From a bacterium (GTDB lineage Bacteria; Actinomycetota; Acidimicrobiia; Acidimicrobiales; CATQHL01), in assembly GCA_026706565.1 (NCBI GenBank), contig JAPOYM010000130.1, forward strand, positions 1 to 46,425: DNA of 46,425 nt, given 5' to 3'. Numbering within the stretch: position 1 is the first letter of the stretch; each line of letters starts with the position of its first letter. The notes below the pieces were generated by a model. It was not told where the DNA came from. It searched no databases and was given only the letters and a program-made list of their open reading frames with translations. A program made the position numbers and the translations under genes. Of this stretch, positions 19,110 through 27,541 are shown piece after piece.

Positions 19110-19183
19110 CCGTGCCGCCACGCTAGCGGGCGCCGCGGAGCAGGCGGCGTTGTGAGTCCCCGACCGGCTAGGCTCTGGTGCCC

Positions 19184-19282
19184 ATGGGTTCGCTCATCAA
19201 GAAGCGCCGCAAGCGCATGCGGAAGAAGAAGTACCGCAAGATGCGTCGGCGCACCCGTTTCCAGCGCCGCAGGGGACGCTGA
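19184..19282 (+). CDS. small ribosomal protein bS22 (AURKAIP1/COX24 domain)
   Basis: This 32-residue, extremely basic peptide starts MGSLIKKRRKRMRKKK and ends RRTRFQRRRGR. It matches the actinobacterial AURKAIP1/COX24-type peptide known as bS22 in mycobacterial ribosomes, where it sits on the 30S subunit. The ATG at 19184 is the only sensible start. It is the sole plus-strand gene between the tRNA-Gln and ispE and ends 17 bp from the ispE stop. It is too short for most gene finders. Confidence 0.93.
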   Translation: MGSLIKKRRKRMRKKKYRKMRRRTRFQRRRGR

Positions 19283-19299
19283 GCCGCCGGGGAGGCCCC

Positions 19300-20028
19300 T
19301 CAAGCGGACGGCGTCGTCTGCACCACCCTCCGCCCCGGCGCCGGATAGGACCCCTCGACGAACCACGTCGAACCGCTGCCGGCCAGCCGCGGGCGCTGCC
19401 CGACGGCTTCCGCCAACTCGTCGCGCAGGCGGGCCAAGCGCGGCTCGACCGCCAGCGCCGCGTCCTCAAGGTCGTTGCCGGCGGCGCCGGCAGGCCCCCC
19501 GAGCTCGTCCCAAGCGCGGTACACCGCCGCGGTCGAACAGCCGTAGGAGGGCGTGCAGAGGGTGAAGGTGCGCCTCTCGAAGGCGAGAGGCTCGATGATC
19601 TCGCCGATGCCGCGCACCCTGGCGCGCCCACCCCGCAGACAGAAGGCGACGTCGGCGCCGAGCCGCGCGGCGCGCTCGGCGTCGCCGAATCCCGCCCAGC
19701 GCAAGATCGCGGCCGCATCCGCGGAGCCTCCGCCCAGTCCCCCGCCGGGGGGGATGGCCTTGTGCAGGGTGACGCGGGCCCGGCGGCCAACCAGAGCCAG
19801 CGCCCGGGCCACCAGATTCTCCGGGCCGGCGGGCACGCCGGGGCGGACCGGCGCCGCCGCGTCGGCGTCTGCCACGATGAGGCCGTCGCCCGCCTCCACG
19901 ACGAGGCGATCCGCCAAGTCGAGGGTCACCATCTCTGCCTCGATGAGGTGGTACCCGTCCGGGCGCCGCCCGGTGATCCGCAGCGAGAGGGTGAGCTTGG
20001 CCGGCGCCACCAGCACCTCGGCTGTCAC
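19300..20028 (-). CDS. ispE: 4-diphosphocytidyl-2-C-methyl-D-erythritol kinase
   Basis: The 242-residue GHMP kinase has the IspE N-terminus (VLVAPAKLTLSLRITGRRPDGYHLI), the ATP-binding loop IPPGGGLGGGSADAAA and the C-terminal motif LAGSGSTWFV. It phosphorylates CDP-ME in the non-mevalonate isoprenoid pathway. It is shorter than typical IspE (~280-310), and the usual Asn of the AKINL motif is Thr here. The GTG start at 20028 overlaps the rsmA stop (GTGA), the normal rsmA-ispE arrangement. Confidence 0.92.
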   Translation of the reverse strand: MTAEVLVAPAKLTLSLRITGRRPDGYHLIEAEMVTLDLADRLVVEAGDGLIVADADAAAPVRPGVPAGPENLVARALALVGRRARVTLHKAIPPGGGLGGGSADAAAILRWAGFGDAERAARLGADVAFCLRGGRARVRGIGEIIEPLAFERRTFTLCTPSYGCSTAAVYRAWDELGGPAGAAGNDLEDAALAVEPRLARLRDELAEAVGQRPRLAGSGSTWFVEGSYPAPGRRVVQTTPSA

Positions 20029-20882
20029 AGGCCGACCCCGCTGCTCTCGGCGGCGCCGCTGCCGACGGTCGCCGCCAGACGCGACCAGTCGCCCACGGTC
20101 AACTCGCCGGGGCGGGCGGTCGGATCCACCCTCGCGGCTTCGAACGCCGCCTGACCGACCACTTCGCGCAGCGACGACCGCAGCATCTTGCGTCGCTGTC
20201 CGAACGCCCGGCGCGCCAGCCCGACGAGCTCCTCGACGTTGCCTGCGGCAGGCTCGGGGCACCGGCGGACGCCCAGCAGCGCCGAGGAGACCCTCGGGCG
20301 AGGCCAGAACACCGTCGGGGGCACGCTCCCGAGGACCGAGGCGCGGGCCCAGCAGGCGACCTTGAGGGACGGCAGGCCGTACGCCGCATGGCCGGGCGGC
20401 GCGGCCAGACGCTCGGCGACCTCGCGCTGGACCATCACGACCATCTCGGTGATCTGCGGCAGCCTGTCGAGCACGTCCAGCAGAAGGGGTGTCGCCACGT
20501 TGTAGGGCAGGTTGGCGACCAGCTTCCAGGCGCCGCCGGGCGGGGTTCCGGCCTCGAGGCGCGGCGCCCACGCCGACAGATCAGTGGCATCGGCGTGCCG
20601 AACCTCCACGTCGCGCCCGGCGGTCACCTCTTCGAGGGCGCCTAGCAGCCGGTCGTCGATCTCTAAGGCCAGCACGGAGGCGCCGGCGTCGGCGAGGCCG
20701 ACCGTCAGTGCGCCGCAGCCCGCGCCGATCTCGACGACCCGCCCCCCGGGCGAGACTCCCGCGCAGCGCACGACCCGCTCCACGGTGTTGGGGTCCACCA
20801 CGAAGTGCTGCCCCAGCGAGCGACGCGGCCGCACGTCGTAGCGGCGGAGCAGGTCGGCCACCGCGGCGGCGCCCAGCGTCAC
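20025..20882 (-). CDS. rsmA: 16S rRNA dimethyladenosine transferase RsmA/KsgA
   Basis: The protein of about 285 residues has RRSLGQHFVVD, the SAM-binding motif VEIGAGCGALT and the catalytic NLPYNVATPLL. It dimethylates the two adjacent adenines in helix 45 of 16S rRNA. The frame is open further upstream into the Rpf gene, so I chose the GTG at 20882, with GGAG about 8 bp upstream. A GTG at 20891 is a close alternative. It follows the Rpf-like lipoprotein gene, as rpfB-ksgA do in other Actinobacteria. Confidence 0.95.
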   Translation of the reverse strand: MTLGAAAVADLLRRYDVRPRRSLGQHFVVDPNTVERVVRCAGVSPGGRVVEIGAGCGALTVGLADAGASVLALEIDDRLLGALEEVTAGRDVEVRHADATDLSAWAPRLEAGTPPGGAWKLVANLPYNVATPLLLDVLDRLPQITEMVVMVQREVAERLAAPPGHAAYGLPSLKVACWARASVLGSVPPTVFWPRPRVSSALLGVRRCPEPAAGNVEELVGLARRAFGQRRKMLRSSLREVVGQAAFEAARVDPTARPGELTVGDWSRLAATVGSGAAESSGVGL

Positions 20883-20896
20883 CCTCTCCACTCCGC

Positions 20897-22291
20897 CTAG
20901 CCGCCGGTCAGGTGGCGGCCGCAGACCGGCCACGGCTGGGCGCCGCGTTCCTCGTAGAGCCGGTAGGCCATGCGGTCCTGATCCTGCTGCGTGGCGGCCG
21001 ACGGCAGCACACCGACCAACCGCGGATAGTTCCGCTTCGCCACGAAGTCCCAGGTATCGGGCCAGAACTGGTAGGCGCCGTAGTAGAGCCCGTTGCGACT
21101 CACGGCCCGATAGTTGCCGCTGGACTCGCAGCGCCGCAGCGCGGCCCACTGTTCGGACGTGGGGAACCCGTCCACGTCCGGGGGGATCGCCGGTTGCAGC
21201 GACGGGTCGATCTCCAGCTGCGGCAGGTCATCGGGGTGCGGCTCCTCCGGCTCGCCGCCCGGCGGCGCCCCGGAGTCATCGGCCTCGGGAGGCTCGCCCT
21301 CTCCGGCGCCCTCCGGCGAGGTGGGGGCCTCGTCGGGAGCGGGCGGCGGATCGGGCGACGGGGGCGGATCGGGCGGCGACGGGGGCGGATCGGGCGGCGA
21401 CGGGGGCGGATCGGGCGGCGGCGAGGTCGCAGCCTGCTCGGGCGGCGAGGGCGGCGGCGCCGCGCTCGGTGCGGTCCCACCGTGGGGCGGCGGTGGATCG
21501 GGCGGCGGCGGGGGCGGCGGCGGCTCAGCGGCGGCGGGCGGCGGCGGTTGCGGGGACGGCGGCTGCGCAGGATCGGTTGCGCCGCCGGGCGGCGGCGCCG
21601 CGCTCGGCTCGGTCTCGTCGTCGGGCGGCGGCGATTCAGTGACACCATCCGGGGGCGGCGGGGGCGGCTCGGTCGCGCCCTCCGGCTGGGAGTCCACGGT
21701 GAAGGCGTGACGGCATCCGGGCCACGGCGCGGCGCCCGACTCGATCCACAGGTAGTACGCCATGCGATCCTGATCCGCCGGCGCCGCCTCGGACGGGTGG
21801 ACGCCCAGCAGTTCTGTGTAGCGCTGGCGGGCGAGGCGATCCCACGTCGACACCGTGAACTGGTACGCCCCGAAGTACTGACCCGAGGGGTGTACGAACC
21901 CGTAGTCCCCCAGCGACTCGCATTGCCGCAGGGCCTCCCACGCCGCGGCCGAGGGGAACGTACGCATACCGGACAGTTCGGCCTGAGGGGCCGGGGGCGG
22001 ATCGGGGGGTCTTGGCGGCGGGGCGGGGGGCCCCGGCGGCGGAGCGTCTGTGCGGCCCGCGACCGCCGGCGGCGACTCCACGTACTCCGCCGACACGGGA
22101 CCGGGCGCCTCCCCGGCAGCCGCCGGTGCCGCGGCCGGAGCAGTCGCCGAGGTGCCCGACTCCGGCGGCGATCCGACGGAATCCGAGGTCTCCGACCCGC
22201 ATCCGGCGGCCGTCGGCGCTAATGCCATGACCGCCGCGAGAGCAGCGAAGGCCGGGGAGCGCCGGCACCGAGCGATCACCGAAACGCGCAC
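20897..22291 (-). CDS. lipoprotein with two Rpf/transglycosylase-like domains joined by a proline-rich linker
   Basis: The 464-residue protein has a lipoprotein signal peptide with lipobox ending at Cys31 (APTAAGC). Residues ~111-195 (WEALRQCESLGDY...GAYQFTVSTWDRLA) and ~385-460 (WAALRRCESSGNY...GAYQFWPDTWDFVA) are two copies of a resuscitation-promoting-factor-type lytic transglycosylase fold, each with the catalytic-type Glu in CES. The linker of about 185 residues is almost wholly Pro/Ser/Asp/Glu. The GTG start at 22291 has GGAG 5 bp upstream. Predicted role: peptidoglycan cleavage at the cell surface during growth or resuscitation. Placement before rsmA matches rpfB in other Actinobacteria, but the G5/DUF348 domains of RpfB are absent. 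Confidence 0.9.
   Translation of the reverse strand: MRVSVIARCRRSPAFAALAAVMALAPTAAGCGSETSDSVGSPPESGTSATAPAAAPAAAGEAPGPVSAEYVESPPAVAGRTDAPPPGPPAPPPRPPDPPPAPQAELSGMRTFPSAAAWEALRQCESLGDYGFVHPSGQYFGAYQFTVSTWDRLARQRYTELLGVHPSEAAPADQDRMAYYLWIESGAAPWPGCRHAFTVDSQPEGATEPPPPPPDGVTESPPPDDETEPSAAPPPGGATDPAQPPSPQPPPPAAAEPPPPPPPPDPPPPHGGTAPSAAPPPSPPEQAATSPPPDPPPSPPDPPPSPPDPPPSPDPPPAPDEAPTSPEGAGEGEPPEADDSGAPPGGEPEEPHPDDLPQLEIDPSLQPAIPPDVDGFPTSEQWAALRRCESSGNYRAVSRNGLYYGAYQFWPDTWDFVAKRNYPRLVGVLPSAATQQDQDRMAYRLYEERGAQPWPVCGRHLTGG
21357..21419 (-). repeat. three perfect 21-bp tandem repeats in the proline-rich linker
   Basis: Three identical 21-bp units (gacgggggcggatcgggcggc) at 21357, 21378 and 21399 encode a seven-residue Pro/Ser/Asp unit. 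The flanking sequence is degenerate versions of the same unit. Copy number could vary without a frameshift. Confidence 0.93.
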
Positions 22292-22408
22292 GGCCGCTCC
22301 TTCCGCCTTGCTCGAGGAATGCAGTCGCCCGTGACGACCGAATGCTACGACCGATGCTCCCCGGCGACGAATCCCCTTCGCCCCTCCACCGCCGGCGAGG
22401 AGCGGACT

Positions 22409-23200
22409 TCAGTCCAGAATCATCCCGCCCAGACCGAAGACCGCGGCGGCGTTGGCGGTCGTGGTCGCCGCCACCTCCTTCGGCTTCACCCCCCGAGCCT
22501 GCGCCACGGCGGCGCCGACCAGCGGCACGTTGGCGGGGCTGTTGGGCCTGCCCCGCAGCGGCACAGGCGCCAACAGCGGCGCGTCGGTCTCCACCAGCAG
22601 CCGGTCGGGGGGACAGAGGGCCGCCGCCTCGCGCACCTCGGGCGCGTTGGGGAACGAGACGATGCCGCTGAACGAGAGGTAGGCGCCGAGGGCCAGGGCC
22701 CGTTCGGCCTCGGCGGTGCCGCCGGTGAAGCAGTGCAGGACCGTGCGCGCCGGCACGCCCTCGGAGAGGAGGATCGCGAACGTGTCGTCCCATGCCGAGC
22801 GGCTGTGTACCACCAGCGTCAGGCCCGTCTCGTGCGCCAGGCCGATCTGGCCGGCGAAGACCCGCCGCTGATCGGGCCGGGGCGAATGGTCGTAGTGGTA
22901 GTCCAGCCCGCATTCGCCGACGGCTGCTACGTCGGGGAGCCCCAGCAGGTCGGCCAGCCCGTCGGTGCCGCCGGCGGCCTCGTGAGGGTGGACCCCGGCG
23001 GCGGCACGGACGCCCCCGTGGCGGCCGGCCACGGCGATCGCCTCCCGCGAGTCGGCCACATCGGTTCCGACGGCGATCAGCGCCGCGACGCCGGCGCCGC
23101 GCGCCGCGGCCACCTCGCTGTCGCACGTCTCGAGCCGCAGGTGGCAGTGCGTGTCGATCCAGGGCCCGGCCGCAGCGCCCGCCGGCGCGGCGTCACCCAC
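22409..23200 (-). CDS. tatD: TatD-family metal-dependent hydrolase
   Basis: The 263-residue protein has the TatD metal site WIDTHCHL, AAGVHPHEA, GECGLDYHYD, VVHSRSAWD and LVETDAPLLAP, all in family order. TatD enzymes are 3'-5' exonucleases/deoxyribonucleases with a TIM-barrel fold. The GTG start at 23200 lies 21 bp after the metG stop. The metG-tatD-rpf-rsmA order is conserved across Actinobacteria. Confidence 0.95.
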   Translation of the reverse strand: MGDAAPAGAAAGPWIDTHCHLRLETCDSEVAAARGAGVAALIAVGTDVADSREAIAVAGRHGGVRAAAGVHPHEAAGGTDGLADLLGLPDVAAVGECGLDYHYDHSPRPDQRRVFAGQIGLAHETGLTLVVHSRSAWDDTFAILLSEGVPARTVLHCFTGGTAEAERALALGAYLSFSGIVSFPNAPEVREAAALCPPDRLLVETDAPLLAPVPLRGRPNSPANVPLVGAAVAQARGVKPKEVAATTTANAAAVFGLGGMILD

Positions 23201-23221
23201 GCCTGACCCTCAATCGGACCC

Positions 23222-24730
23222 TCAATCGACCGAGAGGCGGGGGAACAGCGGATCGGAGACGATGACGGTCCTGCCGGGGGGGTACTGCCCCCAGCGCGCC
23301 GCCTCGGGCAGCCGGGCCTGCGCCGGGTCGCCGTCGAGCCCGATGCGCCGCCAGACCTCGGCGCACGAGCGCGGCATCGCGGGGTGCGCCAGCACGGCGA
23401 CGATGCGCAGCGCCTCCAGAGCGTCGCCGAGGGTGCCGTCCCGCTCGGCGCCCGCATCGAGCTTCCACGGCTGGCGGTCCTGGAGGTACTCGTTGGTCTC
23501 CCGGACGAGCCGCCACGTCTCGGAGAGGGCGACCGACGGCTGCACCTTGGCCCACGCCGCCGCGGCCGCTTGGTAGACCTGCGCGGCGGTGGCGGCCAAG
23601 GGACTGTCGGGCAGCGGCGCACTGGCGACCGAGCCGTCGCTGCGGGCCACGATGGTGGTGACGCGCTGCAGCAGGTTCCCCAGCCCGTTGGCCAAGTCGC
23701 TGTTGCAGCGCTGCACGAGCGCCTCGTAGCTGAAGTCGCTGTCGGGGCCGAACGGGTTGTCGCGCAGCACCGAGTAGCGGAGTCCGTCCACGCCGATGCT
23801 GCCCGCCAAGTCGCCCGGAGCGATCTGCATCACGCTGGTCTTGGCCATTTTGGCGCCGCTGACGAGCAGCCAGCCGTGTACATGGAACCGCGGCAGCGGT
23901 TCCACCCCCGCCGCCATGAGCATCGCCGGCCAGTAGACGCAGTGGAAGCGGATGATGTCCTTGCCGAGCAGGTGGCGGCAGGCCGGCCACCAAGTGGCGA
24001 AGCGCTCGTCGTCGGTGCCGTAGCCGGCCGCAGTGGCGTAGTTGGTGAGCGCGTCGTACCACACGTAGAAGACGTGCTCGGTGTCCCAGGGCACGGGGAT
24101 CCCCCACCGCAGCGAGGTGCGCGTGATCGAGAGATCCTCCAGCCCGCCCCGCACCAGGGCGCGGGCCTCATTGCGATAGCGCTCGGGGCCGATGTTGTCG
24201 GGAACGGCCTCGAACCACTCCAGCAGCCGGTCCCGGAACGCCGAGAGCCGAAAGAAGTAGTTGTCCTCGGCCATCTGCTCGACCGGGCGCTCGTGGATCG
24301 GGCAGTCGCCGCCGACGAGGTCGGCCTCGGCGTAGTAGGCCTCGCACGACACGCAGTAGGCGCCCTCGTAGGTGTCCTTGTAGACGTAGCCGTTCTCGTA
24401 GCAGCGCTCCAGGAGCCTCTGCACCGCGGTGTGGTGGCGCGCCTCGGTGGTGCGGATGAAGTCGTCGTAGGCGATGTCGAGCAGGTCCCACGCCTCGCGG
24501 AACCGCCTGCTGGTGCGGTCGGCCTGCTCTTGGGGGGTCAGGCCGTTCTCCTCGGCGGCGCGCTGCACTTTCAGCCCGTGCTCGTCGGTGCCGGTCAGGT
24601 AGAACACCTCGTCGCCGTGCAGTCGCCGCCAGCGGGCCAGGGCGTCGCCGTTCAGCGTCGTGTAAGCGTGGCCCATGTGCGGCACGTCGTTCACGTAGTA
24701 GATGGGGGTCGTATAGAAGTAGCGCGCCAC
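23222..24730 (-). CDS. metG: methionyl-tRNA synthetase
   Basis: The 502-residue class I aminoacyl-tRNA synthetase has FYTTPIYYVNDVPHMGHAYT (HIGH motif as HMGH), the TGTDEHGLKVQRAAEE segment, and a KMSKS-type loop written KMAKTS. The connective-peptide region has CVSC/DCPIH only, a reduced set of zinc ligands. It lacks the C-terminal tRNA-binding extension seen in longer forms, as in many Actinobacteria. It charges initiator and elongator tRNA-Met. The GTG start fits the conserved N-terminus. Confidence 0.97.
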   Translation of the reverse strand: MARYFYTTPIYYVNDVPHMGHAYTTLNGDALARWRRLHGDEVFYLTGTDEHGLKVQRAAEENGLTPQEQADRTSRRFREAWDLLDIAYDDFIRTTEARHHTAVQRLLERCYENGYVYKDTYEGAYCVSCEAYYAEADLVGGDCPIHERPVEQMAEDNYFFRLSAFRDRLLEWFEAVPDNIGPERYRNEARALVRGGLEDLSITRTSLRWGIPVPWDTEHVFYVWYDALTNYATAAGYGTDDERFATWWPACRHLLGKDIIRFHCVYWPAMLMAAGVEPLPRFHVHGWLLVSGAKMAKTSVMQIAPGDLAGSIGVDGLRYSVLRDNPFGPDSDFSYEALVQRCNSDLANGLGNLLQRVTTIVARSDGSVASAPLPDSPLAATAAQVYQAAAAAWAKVQPSVALSETWRLVRETNEYLQDRQPWKLDAGAERDGTLGDALEALRIVAVLAHPAMPRSCAEVWRRIGLDGDPAQARLPEAARWGQYPPGRTVIVSDPLFPRLSVD

Positions 24731-24764
24731 GCCGTCACGATACCGGCGCCCGCCGCGGGGCCTG

Positions 24765-25610
24765 TCAGGTCAGATCGACTCTGCGGGCCTGCTCGTAGAC
24801 ATGCCGGCGGCTCACGCCGAGGCGGCCGGCGACCGTCGAGGTGATGTCGCGGACCGAGGAGTCCGGCGCGGCGGCTCGCTCCTCGGTCAGGGCGGCGCGG
24901 ATGTCGGCGTCAGTCGGCGGGACGGGCGGCGGGGCGCCCTCGATCACCAGGACGACCTCGCCGCGGACTCCCGCCTCGGCCCAGGCAGCCAGCCCTCCGA
25001 GCGTGCCCCGCCAGATCTCCTCGTGCAGTTTGGTGAGTTCCCGCACCGCTGCGACCCGCCGCTCCGGGCCGAACGACTCGGCGAGTTCGCGCCCGGTGCG
25101 CTCGCAGCGGTGCGGCGCCTCGAGCAGTACCACGGCCCGCTCGGAGGCGGCCAACTCGGCTAGGCGCGCGGCCCGGGAGGCGCCCCGCCTCGGCAGGAAC
25201 CCCTCGTAGACGAACCGTCCCGACGTCAGGCCGCTAGCGGCGACGGCCGCCAGCGGCGCCGACGGTCCCGGCACGACGGTCACCGCGCAGCCGGCGTCGG
25301 CCGCGGCCCGCACGAGACGCTCGCCGGGGTCGGCGATGCCCGGCGTGCCTGCGTCGGTCACGTACACGACCCGCTCGCCGCACCGGATGCGCGCCACCAG
25401 CGAAGGCGCCGCCTCCGCCTCGTTGTGCTCGTTGACCGCCAGCAGGTCCTTCGGCGCTATGCCTGCGAGGGCCAGCAGGCGGGCGGTCCGCCGGGTGTCC
25501 TCACAGGCGATCACATCGGCGTCCGACAACTCTTGAGCGGCGCGCGGGGCCAGATCGCCCATGTTCCCGATGGGCGTCGCCACGAGCACCAAGGCCGCTC
25601 CGGCGGCCAC
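24765..25610 (-). CDS. rsmI: 16S rRNA 2'-O-ribose C1402 methyltransferase RsmI
   Basis: The protein of about 281 residues belongs to the tetrapyrrole-methylase fold. It has LVLVATPIGNMGDLAPRAAQEL, DVIACEDTRRTARLL, YVTDAGTPGIADPG and TVVPGPSAPLAAVA. It methylates C1402 of 16S rRNA at the decoding site. The frame is open upstream, but the GTG at 25610 places the family N-terminus correctly. The start is 5 bp beyond the DUF192 stop. A short C-terminal helix-turn-helix-like segment (VAGRLGVSRRHVYEQAR) is present. Confidence 0.95.
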   Translation of the reverse strand: MAAGAALVLVATPIGNMGDLAPRAAQELSDADVIACEDTRRTARLLALAGIAPKDLLAVNEHNEAEAAPSLVARIRCGERVVYVTDAGTPGIADPGERLVRAAADAGCAVTVVPGPSAPLAAVAASGLTSGRFVYEGFLPRRGASRAARLAELAASERAVVLLEAPHRCERTGRELAESFGPERRVAAVRELTKLHEEIWRGTLGGLAAWAEAGVRGEVVLVIEGAPPPVPPTDADIRAALTEERAAAPDSSVRDITSTVAGRLGVSRRHVYEQARRVDLT

Positions 25611-25615
25611 GGCGG

Positions 25616-25945
25616 CTACTCCCGCACCTCGAGGACCACCCCGACGGTGATCCCCCAGCGCTCCAGGCTCCCCGCTTCGGCCTCCACCACGCTGCGGGCC
25701 CGAAAGCGCGGCCGGCCCAGCCGCCACGGTCGCATCGTGACGATCTCCAGCACCTTCCCCTCAGCATCGCAGAAGGCCACATCGACAGCGAAGCGCATCC
25801 CCAGGGTGTGTACCGCCCGCGTCCGCGGCAGCCACAGCGCCCCCTTCACGCCGTCGCGGGCCAGCAGCCCCCGGGCGCGTTGGCGCGCACCGCTGGCCAC
25901 TTCCAGGCTCGCGAAGACCCTCTCCCCCGCTACGAGCCACGGCAT
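25616..25945 (-). CDS. DUF192 family protein
   Basis: The protein is of about 109 residues. It contains the DUF192 signature: a Gly-Leu after the ARQRARGLL stretch, then MRFAVDVAFCDAEGKVLEI and WGITVGVVLEV. Homologues are small beta-rich proteins of unknown function, often secreted or periplasmic, but no signal peptide is seen here. The ATG at 25945 is directly preceded by GAGGGG, an unusually tight spacing. An alternative start up to 26020 would add a basic 25-residue leader. It is just upstream of rsmI. Confidence 0.8.
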   Translation of the reverse strand: MPWLVAGERVFASLEVASGARQRARGLLARDGVKGALWLPRTRAVHTLGMRFAVDVAFCDAEGKVLEIVTMRPWRLGRPRFRARSVVEAEAGSLERWGITVGVVLEVRE

Positions 25946-26043
25946 CCCCTCAGTCTGCCCGGCGCGGGCTGGGCCGCGGTGCGCTGTCGGCGCGCAGGGC
26001 CGGTGTCGGCCCTTTGTCACAGCCGGGTGGTAGAACTACACGC

Positions 26044-26988
26044 ATGCAATCAACCGACGCCGATCCCGGCGCGGACCCCGGTCGGCCCCCCGCGGACCCC
26101 GCCGAGCCGAACGCCCCCCTCGAGGAGTCCCGCACCCCCGCCGACACCGCCGAGGTGGTGCAGATGCCCGTTCGCCCGAAGCACCTCTCCCCCTCGAGCG
26201 CCTCGGTGCTGCGGCAATGCCCGCAGCGCTGGAAGTTCCGCTACGTCGACAGACTGCCTGACCCGCCTGGCGAGGCGGCGCTGGCAGGCACGTTCGCGCA
26301 CAGAGTTCTGGAGGACCTGCTCGGTCTCGAACCCACAGAACGCACGATGGACAGCGCCCGAGCGATCGCGAGGCAGACCTGGTCGGAGATGGAGGCCGAC
26401 GACGCCTTCAGGGCGCTCGATCTGGACCCCGACGGCATCCGGAACTTCAAGTGGACAGCCTGGCGGGCGATTGAGGGACTGTGGGATCTCGAGGATCCCA
26501 AGACGGTGGAACTCATCGACACCGAGGCCGAGGTGTCGGTGGAGATCGACGGCGTGCCGTTCATCGGCTACATCGACCGCGTCGAGGCCGCCACCGACGG
26601 CCTGGTCGTCAGCGACTACAAGTCAGGGCGGGCACCCGGCCGGAAGTTCTCCAAGGCTCGCCTCGAGCAGGTGCTGCTGTACGCCGCGGCCCTCGCCGAG
26701 TTGCACGGCACGCTCCCGGCGCGGGCCCGTCTCATGTACCTGGGCCAGAGGATCGACGAGACCATCGTGACCGCCGAGGCGATCGCCGAGGTCACCCGCC
26801 GGCTCGTCGAGACGTGGGAGGAGTTGCAGGAGCGTTCGGCCACGGGCGATTTCCCGCCGAGGCCCGGCCCACTGTGCGGCTGGTGCGCCTTCGTCCGGCA
26901 CTGTCCCGAGGGCTTGGCCGAGGTCCAGCGCCGCCACCTCGCCGGCGCCCTCCGCCCCGACGCCCCCGCCCTCGCCGAGGCCGTCTGA
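26044..26988 (+). CDS. RecB/Cas4-like PD-(D/E)XK nuclease with Fe-S cysteines
   Basis: The protein of 314 residues has a Ser/Pro-rich leader of about 45 residues, then the PD-(D/E)XK exonuclease core. His is in GTFAHRVLE, Asp in FIGYIDRVE, and Asp-Tyr-Lys in VVSDYKSGRAPG. A Gln helix (ARLEQVLLYA) follows. Four cysteines, Cys59, Cys278, Cys281 and Cys287 (CGWCAFVRHC), match the [4Fe-4S] arrangement of AddB/Cas4-type nucleases. Such single-domain RecB-family exonucleases are common actinobacterial chromosomal genes of unclear role. It lies 29 bp upstream of the first methyltransferase on the same strand, so it could be co-transcribed with that pair. A TTG at 26014 is an alternative start. Confidence 0.88.
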   Translation: MQSTDADPGADPGRPPADPAEPNAPLEESRTPADTAEVVQMPVRPKHLSPSSASVLRQCPQRWKFRYVDRLPDPPGEAALAGTFAHRVLEDLLGLEPTERTMDSARAIARQTWSEMEADDAFRALDLDPDGIRNFKWTAWRAIEGLWDLEDPKTVELIDTEAEVSVEIDGVPFIGYIDRVEAATDGLVVSDYKSGRAPGRKFSKARLEQVLLYAAALAELHGTLPARARLMYLGQRIDETIVTAEAIAEVTRRLVETWEELQERSATGDFPPRPGPLCGWCAFVRHCPEGLAEVQRRHLAGALRPDAPALAEAV

Positions 26989-27017
26989 GCCCGCCAGCCG
27001 GCCCGAGAGAGACCACC

Positions 27018-27541
27018 GTGGCCCGCCGGACTGAATCCTCGGTGAACAGCGACTTGGCGGCCGCGCTGCGCCTGCTGCACCCGGCGTGGACCGAACAGAC
27101 CGTCCTAGCCGAGAGCACCGGAGTCCTGACCGAGGGCGCCGGGCGGCGGCCCGACATCGTCATCTGCAACGAGAGCCGCACCGGCGGCGTGATCCTCGAG
27201 ACCGAGTTCGACCCGGCGCGGACCGTGGAGAGCGAGGCGCGGGACCGCCTCGGCGGCACGTTCGCCGCCGACGGCTCGCCCGTCGAGCAAGTCGTGGCCG
27301 TCAGGATCCCCCCCGAGGCCCGCACCCCCGGCGCCCGACTCGCGGCCCTCACCTACTCCTACAAGGTCTGCACCAACGGCACCGAAGCGGTGACCTGGTT
27401 CCCCACCGGAGGCTGGATCCGAGGCACGCTGGCCGACCTGGCCGGCTTCGTCGAGACCGTGTCCGTCTCGCCGCGCAAACTGGCCGAAGGCGTCAACGCC
27501 CTCGAGACCGGCGTCGCCCAGGCCACCAACATCATCCGCCG
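27018..27541 (+). repeat. 524-bp direct repeat, copy A (5' end of methyltransferase 1)
   Basis: This is identical base for base to 30002-30525 (offset 2984). The match starts exactly at the GTG start codon and ends abruptly at 27541/30525, inside the codons after ATNIIRR. The base just before each start already differs. Confidence 0.95.

Noticed and set aside
21357..21419. CRISPR-like regular repeats
   Set aside because: The repeats are directly tandem with no spacers and encode proline-rich linker sequence in frame.
26481..27017. Upstream extension of methyltransferase 1 to 26481
   Set aside because: This part overlaps the RecB/Cas4-like gene in another frame and is low complexity. The duplicated block begins exactly at GTG 27018, which fixes the start.
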